In this document: in pieces, positions 60,984-64,000 of the stretch
How positions within the stretch are numbered: position 1 is the stretch's first letter
Layout of the letters: every line of letters begins with the position of its first letter
Assembly (NCBI RefSeq): GCF_003605635.1
Contig: NZ_QMDW01000005.1
Location: 62,001 to 126,000 of the forward strand
Reading direction: 5' to 3'
DNA length: 64,000 bases
Source: Halonotius pteroides
GTDB lineage: Archaea; Halobacteriota; Halobacteria; Halobacteriales; Haloferacaceae
Made by a program: the position numbers and the translations under genes
The notes under the pieces: generated by a model
Seen by the model: only the letters and a program-made list of their open reading frames with translations
The model's database searches: none
What the model was told of the DNA's origin: nothing

Positions 60984-61220
60984 TTAGTCTTACTTCCGCG
61001 GTTTAATCTGAACGAGTAGCACGATCTCCAGAGAGGCGGTGCTGTCTGTCGGTTTTGATTGACTACCTGGGAATACATCACGGATTGGAGCGTTTCACTG
61101 TGGAGCCGGCGTGGGAGCCTACCACCGCTCAAACGACACAGACGCTACAGAGAGACCCTCTCTATACTACGCGAAACCGGCCCAAAACGGCGACCTGCTA
61201 AACCGCGGAAGTAGGATTAG
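60982..61220. mobile_element. Candidate MITE, about 227 bp, beside the low-GC gene
   Basis: TACTTCCGCGGTTTA (60991-61005) and TAAACCGCGGAAGTA (61199-61213) are perfect 15-bp inverted ends. GATTAG flanks both sides (60982-60987 and 61215-61220) as a possible 6-bp target duplication. The inside is non-coding. It fills most of the gap 60984-61329. Confidence 0.5.
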
Positions 61221-61257
61221 CGTGTAACTCTTATTCCGAGGATGTCATCTGAGCCAA

Positions 61258-61285
61258 TTTGTCGCCCCCCGCGTCGGTAGCGGGG
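61258..61285 (+). promoter_or_regulatory. Leader element L15
   Basis: TTTGTCGCCCCCCGCGTCGG then TAGCGGGG, 45 bp before the SWIM-domain gene; shares its first 14 bases exactly with L13 and L16. Confidence 0.7.
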
Positions 61286-61329
61286 CGTCCAGCAGACGAC
61301 CTGCGTCCGCACTCCGTCCTTCGTCAATC

Positions 61330-62346
61330 ATGTCCTGTCGAACCATCCACTCAGCCGACGGCAGTGTGCCCCACCTAGCGTTGCCACCAGGCGCACTCGC
61401 CCACATGGACCGTGACTACGACTACGAAGTTGATCGCGATCCACCGAACGTCGAACCCATCGAACACCAGATTCGCCTTGATTTCATGTTCGGTGGGGCT
61501 ATTCGTCGCGACCAGCTCCTCGGAGACTACAATCCCTGGTCGTACAAGGCCGAGACTCCCGCAACCCATCCCTGGCGAGGGGTAAAACAGAAGCCGAGGG
61601 GCCTCGATTACGCCGAAGCATCGTGTGATGTATGGATTCGCGAAGAGGAGATGTTCTACGAACACGCCGACGATGACACTGTTCTGGTCGACGCACCTGC
61701 CTACCTTGCCGCACGTATCCGTGAAGCTAGTGAGCAATCCGACCCTCACGAAGCCGTCCGTAAGGTGCGTAAGGACCGGGAGAAGTGGTATCAGGAACTC
61801 ATCCCCGGCGCGAATCTCCGCCAGATCCTCAAGGAGTCGTCCTATGGGTCGCTGATCGAGAAGTGCATTGGACCCACCCCCGACGCCAACCACCTCCTCG
61901 AGCACAACACCTTCGTAGGGATGGTCCTCGTCGACGACGACACCAACTCCGACGCAATCGCCCGAGAACATGACCTCGACTCGGTGTACGTCCTCCACGA
62001 ATCTGCGCTCTCACACGCGAACACCGACGAACCAGTGGCTCTCGCTGACTACGGTATCGAACTCCCCGCACCCGTCCTTGTCGGAGAATACGACAGCGGG
62101 AGCCAGTACCCATTCATCCCGTGGGGGGACGCCCTCACCTGTTCGTGCCCGTACAAGCAATCCGCTCCCTTCCGCGTGATGTGTAAACACGAACTTCTCG
62201 CGAGCATCGTCTGCGGCGACCACGACTCAATATTCATCCCTCTCACCCGGGGTATCCACGTCCCTCACCGCGCTCGTCGATTCGTTAGTCCCGAAATTGC
62301 CGTTTCTCACCAGCCGCAAACAGCGAGAGGTCACCCGTCGCCATGA
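61330..62346 (+). CDS. SWIM zinc-finger protein
   Basis: A 338-residue protein, first of three overlapping genes. Near the C-terminus is a SWIM zinc finger: Cys271-x-Cys273, an 11-residue loop, then Cys285-x-His287 (CSCPYKQSAPFRVMCKHELL). SWIM fingers bind DNA or proteins and in archaea and eukaryotes occur in recombination and transposition factors. The rest (about 40-255) is acidic and has no recognised fold; it includes a helical stretch (PHEAVRKVRKDREKWYQELI). The last 20 residues read into the overlap with the next gene. It follows leader element L15. Confidence 0.83.
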   Translation: MSCRTIHSADGSVPHLALPPGALAHMDRDYDYEVDRDPPNVEPIEHQIRLDFMFGGAIRRDQLLGDYNPWSYKAETPATHPWRGVKQKPRGLDYAEASCDVWIREEEMFYEHADDDTVLVDAPAYLAARIREASEQSDPHEAVRKVRKDREKWYQELIPGANLRQILKESSYGSLIEKCIGPTPDANHLLEHNTFVGMVLVDDDTNSDAIAREHDLDSVYVLHESALSHANTDEPVALADYGIELPAPVLVGEYDSGSQYPFIPWGDALTCSCPYKQSAPFRVMCKHELLASIVCGDHDSIFIPLTRGIHVPHRARRFVSPEIAVSHQPQTARGHPSP

Positions 62347-63248
62347 CGACACTCTTTGACCCCGAACACCGCGAACACGTCACTGACCCGCTTGACGACA
62401 TCAGTCAGCAGACGGGCGAATCTCCCTATCAAGTCTTCTCAGATTGGATCAGTATGGCGGTCGCCAGCTTCTCCGGCGACGAAGACGCTTATCAGAAACC
62501 TCTTGATCGATATCGAGATGATGGTCGCAACGAGGAGACGATTCGAGAAATCGCGACGCTGCACGCCAACGCCCTCGGGGGTCTCGTCCTTGCGATGGAG
62601 GAAACACGAGAAGATGTCCTCGGCGGCGTCTACGAGCACTACGGTCTGACAAGCGAGCATTTCGCCCAGTACTTCACGCCCGGAGCAGTGAGCCGAGCGA
62701 TGGCCCAGATGAACCTCCCTGATGCCAACAGTATCCGTGAGGCAACGCCGGAGGGGCCGCTCGTTATCGGTGATGTCTCTGGGTGCGGGAGCGGTCGACT
62801 CATCGTCGACAGTGCCCATCGATTCCGGGACCTCGCACCAAAGGCTCCAGCCGTCTATCTCGGATACGACAAAGATCCTCTCTGCGCGAAGATGGCCGTT
62901 CTCAACTTCGTGCTCAACGATATGACCGGGTACGTCCTCCTCGGTGACGCCTTGAAACTCGACGCCCACCGGGTGTGGTTCATCAGTACTGCCCAACTCA
63001 TAGGGGGCGACCATCCTGTACGAGAACTCGACACGAGCGAGCGTGACCGCGTCCTCGCCCGATTCTTCGGTGTATCCCTCGTCGACGACGACACCGACGC
63101 CGGCGCCGCACAAGAGGAACCGGACACCGAATCTGAGCTGGACGTCGACCCGGAACCGACACCCGAAGAATCAACACCCGCACCGAACCTCGATGTCACG
63201 CTCGACCCGAGTGATACCTCCCAGGCTGGTTTCGACGAGTTCGCATGA
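62343..63248 (+). CDS. N6-adenine methyltransferase-like protein lacking the catalytic motif
   Basis: A 301-residue protein related to type I (HsdM-type) DNA methyltransferases. The helical N-terminus leads to GLTSEHFAQYFTPGAVSRAM, the usual lead-in to the methylase domain, then the S-adenosylmethionine motif VIGDVSGCGSGRLIVDSAH (about 141-160) and YLGYDKDPLCAKMAVLN. The place where NPP(Y/F) should follow reads LDAHRVWFISTAQLIG, so the catalytic motif is missing, and the protein ends in an acidic tail. It may bind cofactor or DNA without methylating adenine. It overlaps both neighbours by 4 bp (ATGA). Confidence 0.85.
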   Translation: MTTLFDPEHREHVTDPLDDISQQTGESPYQVFSDWISMAVASFSGDEDAYQKPLDRYRDDGRNEETIREIATLHANALGGLVLAMEETREDVLGGVYEHYGLTSEHFAQYFTPGAVSRAMAQMNLPDANSIREATPEGPLVIGDVSGCGSGRLIVDSAHRFRDLAPKAPAVYLGYDKDPLCAKMAVLNFVLNDMTGYVLLGDALKLDAHRVWFISTAQLIGGDHPVRELDTSERDRVLARFFGVSLVDDDTDAGAAQEEPDTESELDVDPEPTPEESTPAPNLDVTLDPSDTSQAGFDEFA

Positions 63249-63544
63249 CCATCTCCTGCAATCGCGACGGCTGTGATCGAACGTGGCTCCGCGATCCCGT
63301 GCTTGAGGTAGGGTGCCCATCGTGTAGCGCTCCTATCGGCACGAAGTGCAAGCGCCCGTCGGGGCACGCCGGTAATTTCGTTCATCCGCACGGAAAGCGT
63401 GACCGCCTCGCTGTCGACGAAGGCCACTACGGAACGTGTCCACTCGATATCTGCGCTGAAGCACTCGAAGACATAGATCGACCGGATACGCCCACCGAGG
63501 AAGATGGAGATACTATCGAACAGGTCTCGATCGGAACATTTTGA
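63245..63544 (+). CDS. Small multi-zinc protein
   Basis: A 99-residue protein with many Cys and His residues: CNRDGC near the start, CPSCSAPIGTKC (about 24-35), then HPHGKRDRLAVDEGHYGTCP. The segment CPSCSAPIGTKCKRPSGHAG is like the small zinc-ribbon proteins seen in phages and plasmids, which are thought to bind nucleic acid. It overlaps the methyltransferase-like gene by 4 bp and is the last gene of the SWIM operon. Confidence 0.8.
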   Translation: MTISCNRDGCDRTWLRDPVLEVGCPSCSAPIGTKCKRPSGHAGNFVHPHGKRDRLAVDEGHYGTCPLDICAEALEDIDRPDTPTEEDGDTIEQVSIGTF

Positions 63545-63567
63545 ATTGTTCCTCCGGCGTTCAGCGT

Positions 63568-63603
63568 CCTACGTTACAGTACGGACGCGAGCGTAGAGTA
63601 GGA
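63568..63603. repeat. Dispersed inverted repeat P4 (degenerate)
   Basis: TCCTACGTTAC (63568-63578) and GTAGAGTAGGA (63593-63603); the outer arms TCCTAC/GTAGGA are only partly kept and the spacer is shorter than in P1-P3. It lies just before leader element L16, as P3 lies just before L10. Confidence 0.4.
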
Positions 63604-63606
63604 CCA

Positions 63607-63634
63607 GTTTTGTCGCCCCCCGTGCCGGTGAGGG
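63607..63634 (+). promoter_or_regulatory. Leader element L16
   Basis: GTTTTGTCGCCCCCCGTGCC then GGTGAGGG. It ends 11 bp before the ATG at 63645, so its GGTGA could be the ribosome binding site. Confidence 0.7.
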
Positions 63635-63644
63635 ACGTACAAAC

Positions 63645-63980
63645 ATGACCTATGAAGTCGCAGGAGACGCGCCTGAACGCACCCGTAGTGAAGTAGAACA
63701 GCTCCACGAACTCGCGGTCAACACGTTTGGCTACGCCACCGACCACGTCCTCTTCACCGCACACGGCGACGGGACAATCTCCGGTCGAATCGCCCTCCCT
63801 ACCGGTCGTCCGTACGATGACACGGACGACGATCGGGAGCGCACAACACTCCACGACCGAATCGCCCGTCGCTTTCAGAACAACAACGACACCGATCCCG
63901 ACCCACCCGCCGTCTGCGCACCCATCACCCCAGACGCACCGAGCGCGAATATCCCGGACGAAGCGCAAGCCAGTGCATGA
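63645..63980 (+). CDS. Small hypothetical protein
   Basis: A 111-residue acidic protein that I do not recognise. The first 75 residues look folded (TRSEVEQLHELAVNTFGYAT, DHVLFTAHGDGTISGRIALP); the C-terminus is Asp/Pro-rich. The ATG follows leader element L16 by 11 bp. The stop overlaps the next ATG as ATGA. Confidence 0.75.
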   Translation: MTYEVAGDAPERTRSEVEQLHELAVNTFGYATDHVLFTAHGDGTISGRIALPTGRPYDDTDDDRERTTLHDRIARRFQNNNDTDPDPPAVCAPITPDAPSANIPDEAQASA

Positions 63981-64000
63981 CCGGTGACTCTACGCCCAAT
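63977..64000 (+). CDS. Start of a gene running off the right edge
   Basis: An ATG overlapping the previous stop (ATGA) opens eight codons (MTGDSTPN) to the window end. The coupling pattern seen throughout this replicon supports it as real. Confidence 0.5.

Overview
The window reads as part of a large haloarchaeal replicon: a megaplasmid or a big integrative element. Proteins are strongly acidic, GC is high, the information-processing genes are archaeal (Orc1/Cdc6, TFB, PCNA, RPA, a TFS-like zinc ribbon), several starts sit about 30 bp after a TATA box as in leaderless archaeal transcripts, and the insertion sequences are of types common in haloarchaea. No rRNA or tRNA gene was seen. The exact species cannot be told from the sequence alone.

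Layout. 0.0-2.7 kb (minus): HNH nuclease and a two-gene RPA operon. 3.2-12.3 kb (minus): a membrane AAA+ ATPase, then a tightly overlapping type IV secretion operon (two small paralogues, a PrgI/VirB3-like protein, a VirB4-N-terminal-like membrane protein, the VirB4 ATPase, a VirB6-like channel protein). 12.6-16.8 kb (plus): four overlapping genes for membrane and surface proteins, two of them with VirB2-pilin-like hairpins. 17.4-22.2 kb: a pilin-like protein and a 1,424-residue VirD4/TraG-type coupling ATPase with a nuclease-like tail. 22.3-25.0 kb: a repeat-bearing intergenic region and a PrimPol-type primase. 25.1-39.2 kb: a zinc protein, a fused RPA gene, a Tat lipoprotein, a replication origin with eight origin-recognition-box repeats next to orc1/cdc6, a UPF0212 gene, two large OB-fold proteins (one ending in a TFIIS-type zinc ribbon), and another RPA pair. 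39.4-50 kb: TRAM protein, three insertion elements and the genes they broke, TFB, PCNA and small unknown genes. 50-64 kb: unknown proteins, a winged-helix/PIN pair, a MoxR-like/VWA pair, a low-GC membrane gene that looks recently acquired, and a SWIM/methyltransferase-like/zinc-finger operon.

The most striking signal is not a gene. From 25 to 64 kb a short element, roughly TTTTG(G/T)-C-run, small loop, GGTGAGGGG, occurs 16 times on the plus strand. Fourteen copies lie just upstream of plus-strand genes, including those for RPA, the OB-TFS fusion, TFB, PCNA, the MoxR-like ATPase, the VWA protein and the SWIM protein. The conjugation genes lack it and appear to use ordinary TATA promoters. It looks like a shared promoter or leader-RNA hairpin that ties the replication and transcription genes into one regulon. 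Two further dispersed motifs exist: four copies of a TCCTACGTAAC...GTTACGTAGGA inverted repeat, and three copies of ACCCCCGWAATNCCGC upstream of minus-strand genes.

Taken together, the replicon seems to carry its own initiation system (Orc1, origin, primase), clamp, an expanded set of single-strand-binding proteins, its own TFB and a TFS-like factor, plus a relaxase-free (in this window) conjugation apparatus.
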